Positions 45,601-55,462 of a DNA stretch of 64,000 bases are shown here, piece after piece; the first letter of the stretch is position 1; each line of letters begins with the position of its first letter. The position numbers and the translations under genes are program-made. The notes beneath the pieces were generated by a model. That model was not told where the DNA came from and did not search any database. It worked only from the letters and a program-made list of their open reading frames with translations. The stretch comes from Amyelois transitella (taxonomy: Eukaryota; Arthropoda; Insecta; Lepidoptera; Pyralidae): positions 12,925,001-12,989,000 of the forward strand of contig NC_083508.1 of NCBI RefSeq assembly GCF_032362555.1, read 5' to 3'.

Positions 45601-48398
45601 AGCAAGTAAATAATGTTACTACTACAACCAAAAGTGTGAAATTGACAACGCGAAACCCGCCATCCACAATACCATTAACCACTCTTGTAGAAGACATAAC
45701 AACAGAAGAACCGACAGAAAAACCTTCAATGGAGCAAGCAGAAGGAACAGTAAAGATCATGATAAACGGTACAATCAATTGTACAGCTGAACTGTCATCG
45801 ACATCAATACCTTTGAATATTTCAGCAAACGATACAGAGAAAATTATGAAGGAATCTATGCCTCGGATTCCAGATATCGAAAGAATGGATGTGGAAGCCC
45901 AGACTACATATCCCAATGATATAATCACAGATAGAAATGCCGCCGGTGGATTTGATGAAAATGAATCATTTGTCATAAATGTCACGAGTTCATTAAGAAC
46001 AAACACAAGTTTAACCACTTTAAGACCCGTTGTGTCAACCTTTTCTAAAATTTCAATTCCTGAATTATTATCAGAGACAAATAATTCTAAGAAAACGAAA
46101 GGTGATTACGATTACGACTATACCGAACCTACATTACCACCATCACTTCCTAATCTTAAGTGAGTACTTAATATCAAATAATAATAATTAATTATCTTGT
46201 TTACGGGCAGTTTATGAAATTATTATTTTTAATTCCAGAATAATTCCATTTGTAGCAGCAGACGCAGTAGTTGATGATGATGTCTCATCGAAAGATTCAA
46301 TACCATTTCCGATCTTAGAAAGAGAAGATAAATTTCCAGTGTATTATCCTTCCGTTGAATCTAAAGGGCCAACTTATGCAAATCGAAGGGCAGATAAATA
46401 TCCACCAACCCAGTACCCTGTATTTGTTTCTGAGAAAATGGATTCGTATCCAACATCGTCTCTGGATATAGATTTATCTAATTCTGCTTATCCTACTGGT
46501 CATGATTTGCTAACATCACTGCAAGATTATGCAGTTTCAACATCCATAGAAAAGCACAATTTGGATATCAACAATTTAAAAAAAGTAACAACCAAACCAA
46601 TTTCGAGTACTACCTTCGCAATCAAAACTCCTGCTGTGAATCTATTTTCACCGCCAGTTGAGACTGAAGGTAATTCAATTGATAATAAATCTACTGACTA
46701 ATAATGCAAAAGTAAAAATGAACTTTTTCGAACTAATATTTTTGGACTGAGGAGTATCAGTTTAGTATTTTATTTATTTTATTTCTTAATTTTTTTTCCA
46801 TTGCACAATACATTTAACTGTTTATTTTCTAGGTGGTTTTGTTCCAAAAGGTCCAGGCATAATAGATGAGTACTACGCAGTATACCCAAGCACTAAAACC
46901 CCTCCTTCATTGCCACATCTCACTACGTCTATGCAGTTGGATATTACTAAAGGTATAAAAACTATTTACACAGATGATTTTTATAAATCTAAATATGAGT
47001 ATAAACTTAGCAACGTAGCCCATTAATTTCTGTATCGGCATCACTTGTGCATTTTTCATTTGATCGAATAACTTCAAAAACTTGTTATTTTAGAACATGA
47101 ATGTGTAACCGGCGACGGCCGTCACATCCCTGAGGGTGATTCCGTCAATTTGGCATGTTCAATTTGCACATGTGCATGGAGTGAGCTCCACTGCTCCCCA
47201 CGACCTTGTCCAACGTCACCGGGCTGTAAGAGAAAGCCCGCCAGCATCAGTTCCGTGGATTTGTGCTGCGGAGAACTTGTTTGTGACAAAGGTGTGTTTT
47301 GATATGACTACGCTTTTATTAATGAGATTTTTCAATGTAAATATTAATTTTAAACCAAAATAATTGTAATCATTTTTAACTTTCCCGATTTTATTTGATT
47401 CAGACAACACAACAACGCCGCAAGTTTCTACGACTACGGAAAAGCTTAACATATCTTCAGCATTTCCTGAAAACAATAGTGATGTCCAGAAAAATATAGC
47501 TCTAAATAACAAGATTGAACTAATCAACAATACCGTAAAAAGTATTGATAAGAAAACAACTGTTAATAATACGCAAGATAATGTTACTATTAAAAATATC
47601 ACAAATATTGAAGAATTTGCTAAAGTTACAAACGTTACTGAAAAGTCACCCACTCTTTCTACGACATCAAAAGTAGTCTTAACGACTATGAAACCTACGC
47701 AGGCGGAAGTTAATGAAACAAAAAATTACTCTCAGGAATATGAGGAAGAGGAGGAAGATGAAGGATATTTTTTCGGAAACGTCTTGAAGTATATACTTAG
47801 CGATAACTACGATACTACGATTGCACCATATAAGAAGAAAGCTTCTACTCTGGTTACCAAAACACCTGATATAACAAAGCCAACAACTCCTTTCATAACA
47901 ACGACTACCAAGAAATTATCACCGAAACCAACGATAGCCCCATTCGTTCCCATGCCTCATCACCACATCCCATATGCACCACCAAAGAAAACGTTTCAAC
48001 CGAACACAGTAAATCGAATTGACCATTTAGTTCTCGGAGAAGCGACAGCGATCAAACGAACCACTCCACGGCCAATAACAACGTCCTTAAAACCGAAGAT
48101 CAGCTCTTATAAGCCATTTAACCTAAGCAGAGTGACAACACAAAGACCTATTGTCACAACGAGATTTACAGAAAGTACGAAAAAAGAAGAACCAGCTGTT
48201 CAATATACACCAGCTATTGTTTCTAAACAGCCTCCTAGCGGAGTTCCCGGGTTAGGTCCCGGCCTTTTAAAACTGGCCGGTTGCAATATTTACGGCAGAA
48301 TGTACAGAGTTGGAAGAATTATAGCTGAGTTGTCTACTCCATGCCAAGAGTGCTGGTGTTCGGAGATCGGCGTGCAGTGCAAGCAGCTGGCGTGCTGA
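36572..48398 (+). CDS. Tnc: Tenectin-like VWC/mucin matrix protein (1128 aa)
   Basis: Eleven coding exons: 36572-36608, 42739-42801, 43700-43915, 44141-44230, 44412-44636, 45066-45272, 45355-46159, 46239-46669, 46833-46952, 47094-47291 and 47404-48398. They sum to 3387 bases with no internal stop. The order is: signal peptide (about residues 1-16), a short linker, VWC-A (about 42-104), an acidic linker, VWC-B (136-196), VWC-C (211-274), a Thr/Ser-rich mucin stretch (280-731), VWC-D (732-795), a second Thr-rich stretch, and a C-terminal half VWC with six cysteines (about 1090-1128). Insect tenectins are extracellular integrin ligands with several VWC modules and PTS-rich regions in cuticle-forming and tubular epithelia. 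The architecture fits, but I see no RGD; a KGD at codons 46098-46106 is the nearest motif. The alternative is another kielin/chordin-like VWC protein. Confidence 0.85.
38286..38358 (-). repeat. SINE-B 3' fragment
   Basis: A (CATA)n tail plus TATAGTCACGTCTATATCCC. Confidence 0.78.
38388..38641 (-). mobile_element. Helitron-like element in tenectin-like intron 1
   Basis: Complemented copy, ACTAGCTGTGCCCGCAACTT to CTTTATAATATTAGTATAG. Confidence 0.62.
39962..40137 (-). repeat. Repeat family X copy
   Basis: Complemented copy: CTGCAGTGCAGTTTGTTACC through AAAAATTTTGAATTTTGAATT. Confidence 0.65.
40835..41030 (+). repeat. Repeat family Y copy
   Basis: GACTCGACCGCCACCAAGGG through GGAACCGCGGCTCCGATG and a GCATCGCGTGGCTG end. 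Confidence 0.55.
42739..42801 (+). CDS. Tnc: Tenectin-like exon 2
   Basis: A 63-base phase 1-1 exon between ATTTTCAG and GTAATT, coding EVYGDSSISSYKQKDRILRAI. It links the signal peptide to VWC-A. Support is splice sites and phase only. Confidence 0.7.
   Translation, partial: KYTETALSVHTNKRIESSEQ
43168..43419 (+). repeat. SINE-A copy in tenectin-like intron 2
   Basis: Well preserved plus copy (GGCGCAGCGGTAGTACG, GGTTCGAATCC) with an ATTT tail, ending about 280 bases before the VWC-A exon. Confidence 0.88.
43606..43652 (-). repeat. RTE-like LINE scrap before VWC-A exon
   Basis: ATTTCCACTTGCCACGATC matches the complemented family end. It lies about 50 bases from the exon 3 acceptor, so a retroelement scrap forms part of that intron end. 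Confidence 0.5.
43700..43915 (+). CDS. Tnc: Tenectin-like exon 3, VWC-A
   Basis: A 216-base phase 1-1 exon. Ten cysteines in VWC order: SCLYEGRW, CLRCVC, ACRRRAC, RC and CCPELHC. Strongly CG-rich and flanked by a TTCCAG acceptor and a GTAAGT donor. Confidence 0.9.
44141..44230 (+). CDS. Tnc: Tenectin-like exon 4, short linker
   Basis: A 90-base phase 1-1 exon (acceptor TTGCAG, donor GTAAGT) coding an acidic, Ala/Thr-containing linker with EHGASARFENDDFSD. It has no cysteine. Confidence 0.75.
44412..44636 (+). CDS. Tnc: Tenectin-like exon 5, VWC-B
   Basis: A 225-base phase 1-1 exon (acceptor GTTTCCAG, donor GTAATT) with ten cysteines: ACVEGGTVY, CEQCFC, RCVRPRC, GC and CCPQRYYC. A basic tail (KPPERKH) follows. 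Confidence 0.9.
45066..45272 (+). CDS. Tnc: Tenectin-like exon 6, VWC-C
   Basis: A 207-base phase 1-1 exon (acceptor AATTTCAG, donor GTTAGA) with ten cysteines: DCEIKGNW, CTRCFC, LCQPLAC, GC and CCPHQYHC. Confidence 0.9.
45355..46159 (+). CDS. Tnc: Tenectin-like exon 7, Thr-rich mucin linker
   Basis: An 805-base exon with a phase 1 acceptor (ATTCCAG) and a phase 2 donor (GTGAGT). It codes about 268 residues rich in Thr, Ser and Asn with several sequons (NVTT, NGTI, NVTS). It holds one cysteine and a KGDYDYDY motif near its end. This is the only border pair in the gene that breaks the phase-1 rule. Confidence 0.85.
46239..46669 (+). CDS. Tnc: Tenectin-like exon 8, Tyr/Pro/Ser-rich linker
   Basis: A 431-base exon with a phase 2 start (AATTCCAG) and a phase 1 end (GTAATT). 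It codes a Tyr-, Pro- and Ser-rich, cysteine-free stretch (VYYPSVES, RADKYPPTQYPVFVSEK). Confidence 0.8.
46833..46952 (+). CDS. Tnc: Tenectin-like exon 9
   Basis: A 120-base phase 1-1 exon (TTTCTAG acceptor, GTATAA donor) coding GGFVPKGPGIIDEYYAVYPS and a Thr/Pro-rich end. No cysteine. Confidence 0.75.
47094..47291 (+). CDS. Tnc: Tenectin-like exon 10, VWC-D
   Basis: A 198-base phase 1-1 exon (ATTTTAG acceptor, GTGTGT donor) with ten cysteines: ECVTGDGR, CSICTC, HCSPRPC, GC and CCGELVC. Confidence 0.9.
47404..48398 (+). CDS. Tnc: Tenectin-like exon 11, mucin stretch and half VWC
   Basis: A 995-base last exon (acceptor TGATTCAG). It codes an Asn/Thr-rich stretch, an acidic run (YEEEEEDEGYFFGN), a Thr/Pro/Lys-rich stretch, then the first half of a VWC module: GCNIYGRMYRVG, CQECWC, QCKQLAC. 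The stop follows the sixth cysteine directly. Confidence 0.9.
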
Positions 48399-51254
48399 GA
48401 ATAAAAGACTTCAATTTCGCCAGTACCTAGCCAAATTAATTTCATGCTGTATCCAAAAGCCGATCGAAGAAAGCCGATCGAAGATTTCTTTTGCTGGCTT
48501 CTGATTTGAAGAGTTCACTGTTTGAACCGAACCAAATACGAGGTGGTGGCTGAAACTCAATCTGGTCAAGCGTAATACAATATGTGCAGTGCACATTTAC
48601 TAACTTTAAAATAAAATAGATTTTACTCGTAGAAGCAGCAATTTATGATTAATACTTAATTTATTTAATAGATATATCATCCATAAACGAAAACGATATA
48701 GGTACTGGTTATATTTGCATTTATTATACAGGGCGTGATGTGTGCGTGTGATATGAGTGCAAGTACCGAATATTGATTGCCCGATAAAGTCACATCCATA
48801 GTTTTGATCTCATTTTCATTATCTGAATATTATAGAGCATTGCCGTGATTATATAATACCCAGGCCATACAGCCATTGTCGCTTGCACGTAGAATATTAT
48901 TTGAAGTTATGAACGAATAGGTAAACGAGCAAGTGTTTGGCTTGTTCGCGATTTAAACACTTCATTAAGTCACTTTTCTTGTAAAAGCAAGCATGTGTAA
49001 GTACAATATTTGATCAAGTAACTTAATACTCATGAAACGTCGAATGGCCATCGTATTATTTTTAGTAATCCGTTGATATTATTATCAAAGTAAGATGTCT
49101 GCCTGTTTTCCGTAACACATTAATTGTGATGAGCGAATGCATGAAGCTATTACCTACTTGCCTCAGTATTGAATAAATTTAGGATTAAGAGTGTGTGCTT
49201 ACATTATTCAACTCGATTTGATACAAAGGATATCTAATCTGGTTAGGCAAAATTAAATTCTTAGTATGATGATTATTATACTAAAATTATTGTTATAGAA
49301 AATCATATTTGAATTGTGCAAAGTCTATAAACAGAAATTATTATGAAATAAAAATTATTGTCATAAAAACTGTAATTTCAGCAAAGGTCAAGACTAAAAG
49401 TAAGAAATTAAATGAAAAATTATTTCACTTGAAATTTTCTGTATATCGAGCATCTGTTGAAAACAACTCGAGTAGAGTAGGTAAGCTTTAATAGTATTAG
49501 TATGTACGAATATTTTCATAAGAAATAAATTATTTTTACACATCAGCATTTTATTATTGAAAATCTAATAATTTCATGAAATTTTGTGGTCAGATCGGTT
49601 GAAAATCCTTGGCAATTATGTGCACACGGCACTTCCATTACGGTAAGGTATTAAAAAGGCATAATCACTTTATAATAATTTAATATCGCAAGAAGATCAC
49701 AAGAAGCGTTTCCAAAAATGGAAACAGAGTCAAAAGCATTTCTACTGCAGTGTTACAAACAGCATATGGAGCAAGTTAATGAAACATTGTATATTTGAAT
49801 ATAACAATTTCTATATATGTTGATACACATTTACGTTTATATATATATATTATGTTAGTGCAAAGACAAAGAAGTTTAAATATTAAGGTATTTACAGATA
49901 TTTGACCGTTTCCATACCCGAAATGAATTAATGATATGTATATTCATCTAACTGTATATATTTAAAAAATAAATCATATGTGTGAATTTACTTCTGAAAT
50001 TCATTGCTTCAGTTGTATGTAGTCATTATTGAAAACTAAGCATGACATAATTTTGATAGATATAAGGATTCTGAGATGTAAATTGACCATTGTTAACATG
50101 ACCAGAGGAAAATAATTTGTCCTCATCAATTAATGAAACAATACCTTAATGTTAATAACAATCAATGAAATAGTTATAAGAAATGCTTGTTTTCGAATTG
50201 GCTCAAATAGTACGCATGTGTTAAGTTATTAAGATAATATTGAGCACCAAACGGATCTGATTAAGATCAACCTTGACGTTAGTATCAATTTTCGCGCAAC
50301 TACTTACAAGAAATTAGAGGAGTCACAAAATATATTTAGTTGTTCACAACACAAACTTAATCTACTATGACACAAACTTTACAAAGTCCTTACAATAAAT
50401 CACCAGCCGTAACAAAATAATGTTTTGATTCAAAACAACTTGATGATTTCATAGAAATCGTTATTAATGAGACAATATATCTTACTATAATATGACTTAT
50501 TACTATATTTTGACATTACTACAGTAAACAGAGTATACCTTAATTCATTTAATAACATTGACTTAAGTAAGGGTGTTATCAATCCCATAAATGTAGGCAC
50601 CGATAATTATGGTATTCTTTTTCAATACAAAAAAGTTTAAAAATTCAATGATACAAATTATTCAATTGAGTATGCCAGATACCATGATTTAAAAATATAC
50701 TATAACTTAGATATTATAGTAACAAATATCAAAGAAACAGATAATTCCTGATTCGTTTTAAAGTCCTTAGGTACGGTAGGTACTTATTTTGTACAATTCA
50801 ATAGTAATAAATTCCAAAAGGAAGACAAGTAGGAATAGAATTATTGTGGAACTATATTTAGAATTCATCCATGTTTACACTCTAAATAAGCTCTTTTCGT
50901 GGTTGAGAACTATGAGGTGATTATGATAGAATCTCAATTCTATTAGAAATGGCTGCAGGACGGAAATTCTGAAAGCACATTTCCTAGAAAGTTTAGATAC
51001 AGTAAAATTCAATTCAAATTACCCTTACATGATTGTATAACATCCTATCCTGTTTTCTCAACGGATTTAAAGGGCTCTAATCTAAGAATTTTTTACTGCA
51101 TGAGCAGTATTTGTGGTTTTCGTCATCCCCGTCAGTTAGTCATAGAACCTAACTAACGAGACGTGTGTGTGATTCTCTTGTTCTCTTGTTTCTATAAAGC
51201 GCAAGATTCTTGTCCAATTGACATGTAACGATGCAGTTATCCATCACTTTCTTA
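48399..51254. other. Convergent intergenic region
   Basis: 2.86 kb of AT-rich DNA between the tenectin-like stop and the rhomboid stop. A poly(A) signal for the + gene is at 48610-48615 (AATAAA). No SINE, LINE or Helitron-like fragment is recognisable here, in contrast to most of the window. It probably consists of the two 3'UTRs and a short spacer. Confidence 0.5.
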
Positions 51255-51361
51255 CTATCTCGTGTAGTACAAGCCGGCCGAAATCACAGCCGCTGTTAAA
51301 ATAGTTGCGGAGAATGCTCGAAATAGACGAATATAGGTTTTGTCTTCATTATCTTTGTCAG
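51255..51361 (-). CDS. Rhomboid exon 5, last membrane helix
   Basis: 107 bases after TTGTTACAG. Codes a charged stretch (DKDNEDK), then a hydrophobic helix (FSATILTAAVISAGLYY), then the stop. This extra helix fits the seven-segment type of animal rhomboids. Confidence 0.8.
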
Positions 51362-53669
51362 CTGTAACAAAAAAAAAGAAATTTTCTAATAAAAAACTAC
51401 GTCGATGTACATAACTATTCATCACACTTCCTAACATATGGCGTGATACTAAGCAAACCGACGTTTAATGCACTTTAAGATTTTTGCAAAACCCCAGTAC
51501 CTCTATAATACCATTTTCAAATTGACTATTGATTTTTAACAAATTTAAGAAACACATTTAAATATAAATAATAATAAATTAATTCATTTCATTTTTTATT
51601 TATTTCCGATGACGTTAGTATTCTTACCTTTAAAAATGATAAAAGCAAGTGGTATCCCAATAGCGGCACCCAACACATGGGACGACCAGGCCACATTGTC
51701 CTGCTGCGAGCGGAGCGCCCCGGGGCTGGTGATGGGCCCTCGCATCAGCGCCCAGCAGGTCTCCGAAGCGCCGAGGACGATCACGCTCAGCGGCCGGAAC
51801 CACCACAGAGGTATGTGGCCAAACCTGGGGGTAAATATTCGCATAAGTCTTTGGATATGATACAGGAAACAATATTCCTAAAGGTTTGCCAAAATTCGAA
51901 GAATATTTGATAAACTTCATGTCATAAAACAAAATTGATTTTTCATTTAATTTAAGTTAAAAACTGATCAGATAAAACCTCTGACCAACTTTATGGCCAA
52001 TAAAAGTGCTCTATGTGTAAATGTCAACTCATCATCATTGTAGGAGACTGAGCAAATGTGCCGTCATGTACATTTGCCAGTTAAATAATCAAGAACGTCA
52101 ACTTACTTGAGACAGACATTGGGTAGATGGGCCGTTAGCAGGGCGTACACGGCTGCAGATGCGCCCACCACCCTCACTTCGGGCTGCAGTAACCCAGCGC
52201 CGATCCCGCCAGCCACGACACCACCCACCCACACGCACATCACTCGCCACCACGATTGCTCGTACTCTAGCCGCCAGCCGACCTGGTAACAATAAAAATA
52301 GTAATTTGAATTTCCATAGTGAATTTAGGCTGAAGGTTAGAAATGTATGAATAGCATGAAGGGGAAAAAATACTCTTAATTAAGGAGAGGCAAGTAACAG
52401 GGAAAAACATTATGGAATCAACAAACTATGCATGCATGCACGCAAAGAAAGAAATAAAGCAAACAGATGAGATAATACAGATAAAACAGTAGCACGAAAA
52501 GAAAACATGCATTCAACAATATTAAAAATGCATTAAACAATGCATTTTTGATCTTGAACTAATACACGTTAAAAGACTAATATTAACAGATAAAAGTGAG
52601 GATATTGAAAATGTCAATGATACCTGAAATGATTCTTAGACACAACGATCATACAATTATGGTTGACATTGAAACATGATATCAACTCACAGCCATAGCG
52701 ACAACGGCATTCAAGGCGAGATGGACAGCATTAGCGTGCACCAAGCCGTAGGTGACCAGCCGCCACGGCTGGTGCCACCACTCCCGCCCAGGAGTCCACT
52801 CCAGCCATTCGCGGCAGTCTTCAGGCACGAACAGGTGGATACTCACCTAAGACATAAAAATGTTTGAGATAATTTATTAGATCTCCAAAAATGGGAACTG
52901 CCGGGAACCACATGGAACCAATACAAAAAAGAATAGGACCACTCTATCTTTCCCATGGATGTCGTAAAAGACGACTAAGGGATAGGCTTACAAACTTGGG
53001 ATTCTTTTTTAGGCGATGGGCTAGCAACCTGTCACTATTTGAATCTCAATTCTATCATTAAGCGGAATAGCTGAACGTGGCCATTCAGTCTTTTCAAGAC
53101 TGTTGGCTCTGTCTACCCCACAAGGGATATGACCTGACCATATGTATGTATGTACGCATCTCAAAAAGAGGCTATTATGTAACAGGGTAAGAGGACTATC
53201 ATGATGCTTATAATAACTATATCTTAGCAAATATGTTGTCCAAAATATTGATATGAAAAAATTATAAGTCGCAGACATCGTAGTGACTGATCATAGAAAA
53301 AAAGGAAATGATTCTCACCAAGATCATGATCATGGAGAATGTAAAACATGGCGGCTTGATAGCATTTATTATTTTGTCTTTGGTCTTCTCAAACTTTGAT
53401 ATGCTCTTTGGTTTATATTTTACTTTATTATCTTTCTCTCTGCTGATACTTAGAGCCACTTCATGAGGCTTAGTTTTAAGAGGCGTGAAGTTCGCGGGAT
53501 GGAGAAGACATTTTTCTTCTGCTTCGTTGGTGCGAGTGGTACGGCCTTCTTCGTCTTCTAGCCAAGCTCGAGCTGGTGAAGATTCCTCTGGCAGAACCCT
53601 TCGACATTGATGAATAGGTACTGCTTCGGGGTTCAGCCGTTGGGACTCGCACTCCACTTTCGGAGTCAT
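51255..53669 (-). CDS. Rhomboid-family intramembrane serine protease (328 aa)
   Basis: Five coding exons on the minus strand: 53669-53319, 52846-52691, 52282-52107, 51824-51628 and 51361-51255. They total 987 bases with consistent phases (0, 0, 2, 1) and GT-AG borders. The product has a 100-residue polar cytosolic N-terminus, then the rhomboid core. Visible motifs are the L1 WR motif (PWRLVTY), HxxxxHLxxN (H154, H159, N163), the catalytic GASAAVY (Ser211) and WSSHVLGA (His277). The N-to-Ser spacing of 48 equals that of Drosophila Rhomboid-1, and Ser-to-His is similar (66 against 64). The family cleaves type I membrane proteins, such as EGF-receptor ligands, within the membrane. The ATG at 53669 is chosen because TGA TGA stops lie in frame just upstream. 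It is too divergent for me to say which rhomboid paralogue it is. Confidence 0.88.
51628..51824 (-). CDS. Rhomboid exon 4, catalytic histidine
   Basis: 197 bases, phase 2 start (CCCCCAG) and phase 1 end (GTAAGA). Holds AWSSHVLGAAIGI, the helix bearing the catalytic histidine and its glycine zipper. Confidence 0.92.
52107..52282 (-). CDS. Rhomboid exon 3, catalytic serine
   Basis: 176 bases, starting in phase 0 after TTACCAG and ending in phase 2 at GTAAGT. Holds a Gly-rich membrane helix and GASAAVYALLTAHLP, the GxSxxVY active-site motif. Confidence 0.92.
52691..52846 (-). CDS. Rhomboid exon 2, L1 loop and TM2
   Basis: 156 bases, phase 0-0, acceptor TGTCTTAG and donor GTGAGT. Contains WRLVTYGLVHANAVHLALN, i.e. 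the WR motif plus the HxxxxHLxxN signature of rhomboids. Confidence 0.9.
52898..53156 (+). repeat. SINE-B copy in rhomboid intron
   Basis: Near full length between rhomboid coding exons 1 and 2; it ends GACCATATG(TATG)n. Confidence 0.85.
53319..53669 (-). CDS. Rhomboid exon 1, N-terminal region
   Basis: 117 codons. The polar, charged N-terminus (Arg/Glu/Lys-rich) leads into KPPCFTFSMIMIL, the start of the first membrane segment. It ends in phase 0 at a GTGAGA donor. Confidence 0.8.
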
Positions 53670-53745
53670 GATGTGGGATCCAGTTCATCATACTCCGAAC
53701 TCAGGGAGGAGACAAATGGACGCTATACCATGTCGAACGAAGTTT
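53670..53745 (-). promoter_or_regulatory. Rhomboid leader with upstream ORFs
   Basis: On the minus strand a TTTCAG acceptor precedes 53745. The 76-base leader carries a minimal uORF (ATG GTA TAG), then ATGATG at 53691, which opens a 71-codon ORF overlapping the rhomboid start in another frame. Both the uATG and the main ATG have A at -3. Confidence 0.55.
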
Positions 53746-54103
53746 CTGAAATGAGATGTTTTACCTGAATATCCAGAATATATACGTGTGCAGACTGCAG
53801 GAAAATTCGCGTGATGTCTGAATTTGTAATGGTATTCCCGAAGCTGAGCAGGAAATAATAACTTCATGATAATTGATTTACTAGTAATTATAAAATTTAA
53901 GTATTTCACTCATAATTTTACAACCAAATAAATTTAAGCTACCTATCTGAATACGACGAGTGAGTCAGTGATCAATGTAAAGTTGTACACTGAAATCAGA
54001 TCTTGGCGGGACGAGGTGGACATCCGTAATTGCTTAAGACGTCTTTTTGATATCAATCCATGGTGAAGTAAAACTAGTAAAGTTTATTACGGTATCCACA
54101 CTA

Positions 54104-54360
54104 TTGCCGTGTGGTTCCCGGCACCAATACAGAAAAGAATAGGACCACTCCATCTCTTTCCCATGGATGTCGTAAAAGGCGACTAAGGGATAGGCTTATA
54201 AATTTGGGATTCCTCTTTTAGGCGATGGGCTAGCAACCTGACACTATTTGAATCTCAATTCAATCACTAAGCCAAACAGCTGAGCGTAGCCTATCAGTCT
54301 TTTCAAGACTGTTGGCTCTGTCTACTCCGCAATGGATATAAACGTAACCATATGTATGTT
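54104..54360 (+). repeat. SINE-B copy
   Basis: TGCCGTGTGGTTCCCGGCACC to ACCATATGTATG. Full length and well preserved. Confidence 0.88.
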
Positions 54361-54733
54361 TCCACACTATTCATTACAGAGTAAACAAATATGCAAATGT
54401 CTGTCCGATTTTGAAGAAATTTCTTATGAATTCAGTTCATAACCAGAGGTTAAAGAAAGTCTTCTTATCTCTTGGAATTATATGAATTGTAGTACAGAAT
54501 AATATATTTTACTATAAACTAGTATAACTATATTATAGAACAGTAACATGGGGATTCACGTGTTATCTAGCAGGAAACTAGACATTGCATAATAAATTGT
54601 CTATTTTATTTATGAAGCAGACACCACAAAGCTATTTATATTACTGAACACTAATTACATAATAATATGATAACAATGAATCGTGAGTGTGATCTGTGTG
54701 ACAGACAGAGAGAGGTTGGATTATTGTGTTACT

Positions 54734-54898
54734 AGCTTTTGCGTGGAGCTATGCTCCCGTAGGAAAAAAATGTAGCCTATGTCACTCCTGAAGATCTGTG
54801 TCATATCAATTTCGTGAAAATCAGTCCAGTACTTTTAAGTTTACGTTTTACGTTACAAACATACAAAACACAAATCTATTCTCTTTATTAATAGAGTG
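54734..54898 (-). mobile_element. Helitron-like element, decayed
   Basis: ACTAGCTTTTGCGTGGAGC through AATCTATTCTCTTTATTAATAG. Confidence 0.45.
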
Positions 54899-55119
54899 GA
54901 AAAAAAAATGCTTTGAAAGAATCCAGGGCAGATTGGAATTGTAATAGTTTTACTTCCCAGACCTATGTACTTCTTTTTTCATGAATGTTGACAAGGCTTT
55001 AACGTCATCTATCTCTCTTTATCACTGTGGTTAATCGAAAATGCAAAAAGAGAGGCAAGTCTTTCATGGACGCACCCACAGGCTGCCTCTGAACACAAAT
55101 CCGGAGTGCGATTCAGAAA

Positions 55120-55245
55120 AAATTAAAAACACATTTATTATTCGCCTGGGTCTTTGACATTTGTCCGTATTAATCTATAAGTTTCGTGAAGAAAGAAAAT
55201 AAGTAATCCTTAACACAAGTCTCGAATTTGTTCGCACGTAAATTT
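55120..55245 (-). repeat. Decayed SINE-A body
   Basis: GCCTGGGTCTTTGACATTTG and AACACAAGTCTCGAA match the SINE-A body read in plus sense, but the tRNA-like head is unrecognisable. Orientation is therefore uncertain. Confidence 0.35.
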
Positions 55246-55349
55246 GTTTATTTTATTTTCACTTTAGATTCCTTATTTAATGATTTAGGTGTATATTAAT
55301 GAATATGATGCTGGTAGCGATAAAAAATTGTATTAGACTGTTAAAGCTA

Positions 55350-55462
55350 ATCACGAGGAAGGCTTGTTAAATCTCAAATCAATCATTAAGCTATAAAGCT
55401 GAATGTTTCAGTCATTTCGAGACTGTTTATCACCCTGTGAGGGATAGATATATGTGTTTTCT
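55350..55462 (+). repeat. SINE-B, decayed 3' half
   Basis: TTAAATCTCAAATCAATCATTAAGC and GTGAGGGATAGATATATGTG match the family loosely. Confidence 0.45.

Noticed and set aside
53476..53691. 71-codon ORF overlapping the rhomboid start as a separate protein
   Set aside because: Kept only as an upstream ORF. The rhomboid frame is the conserved one.
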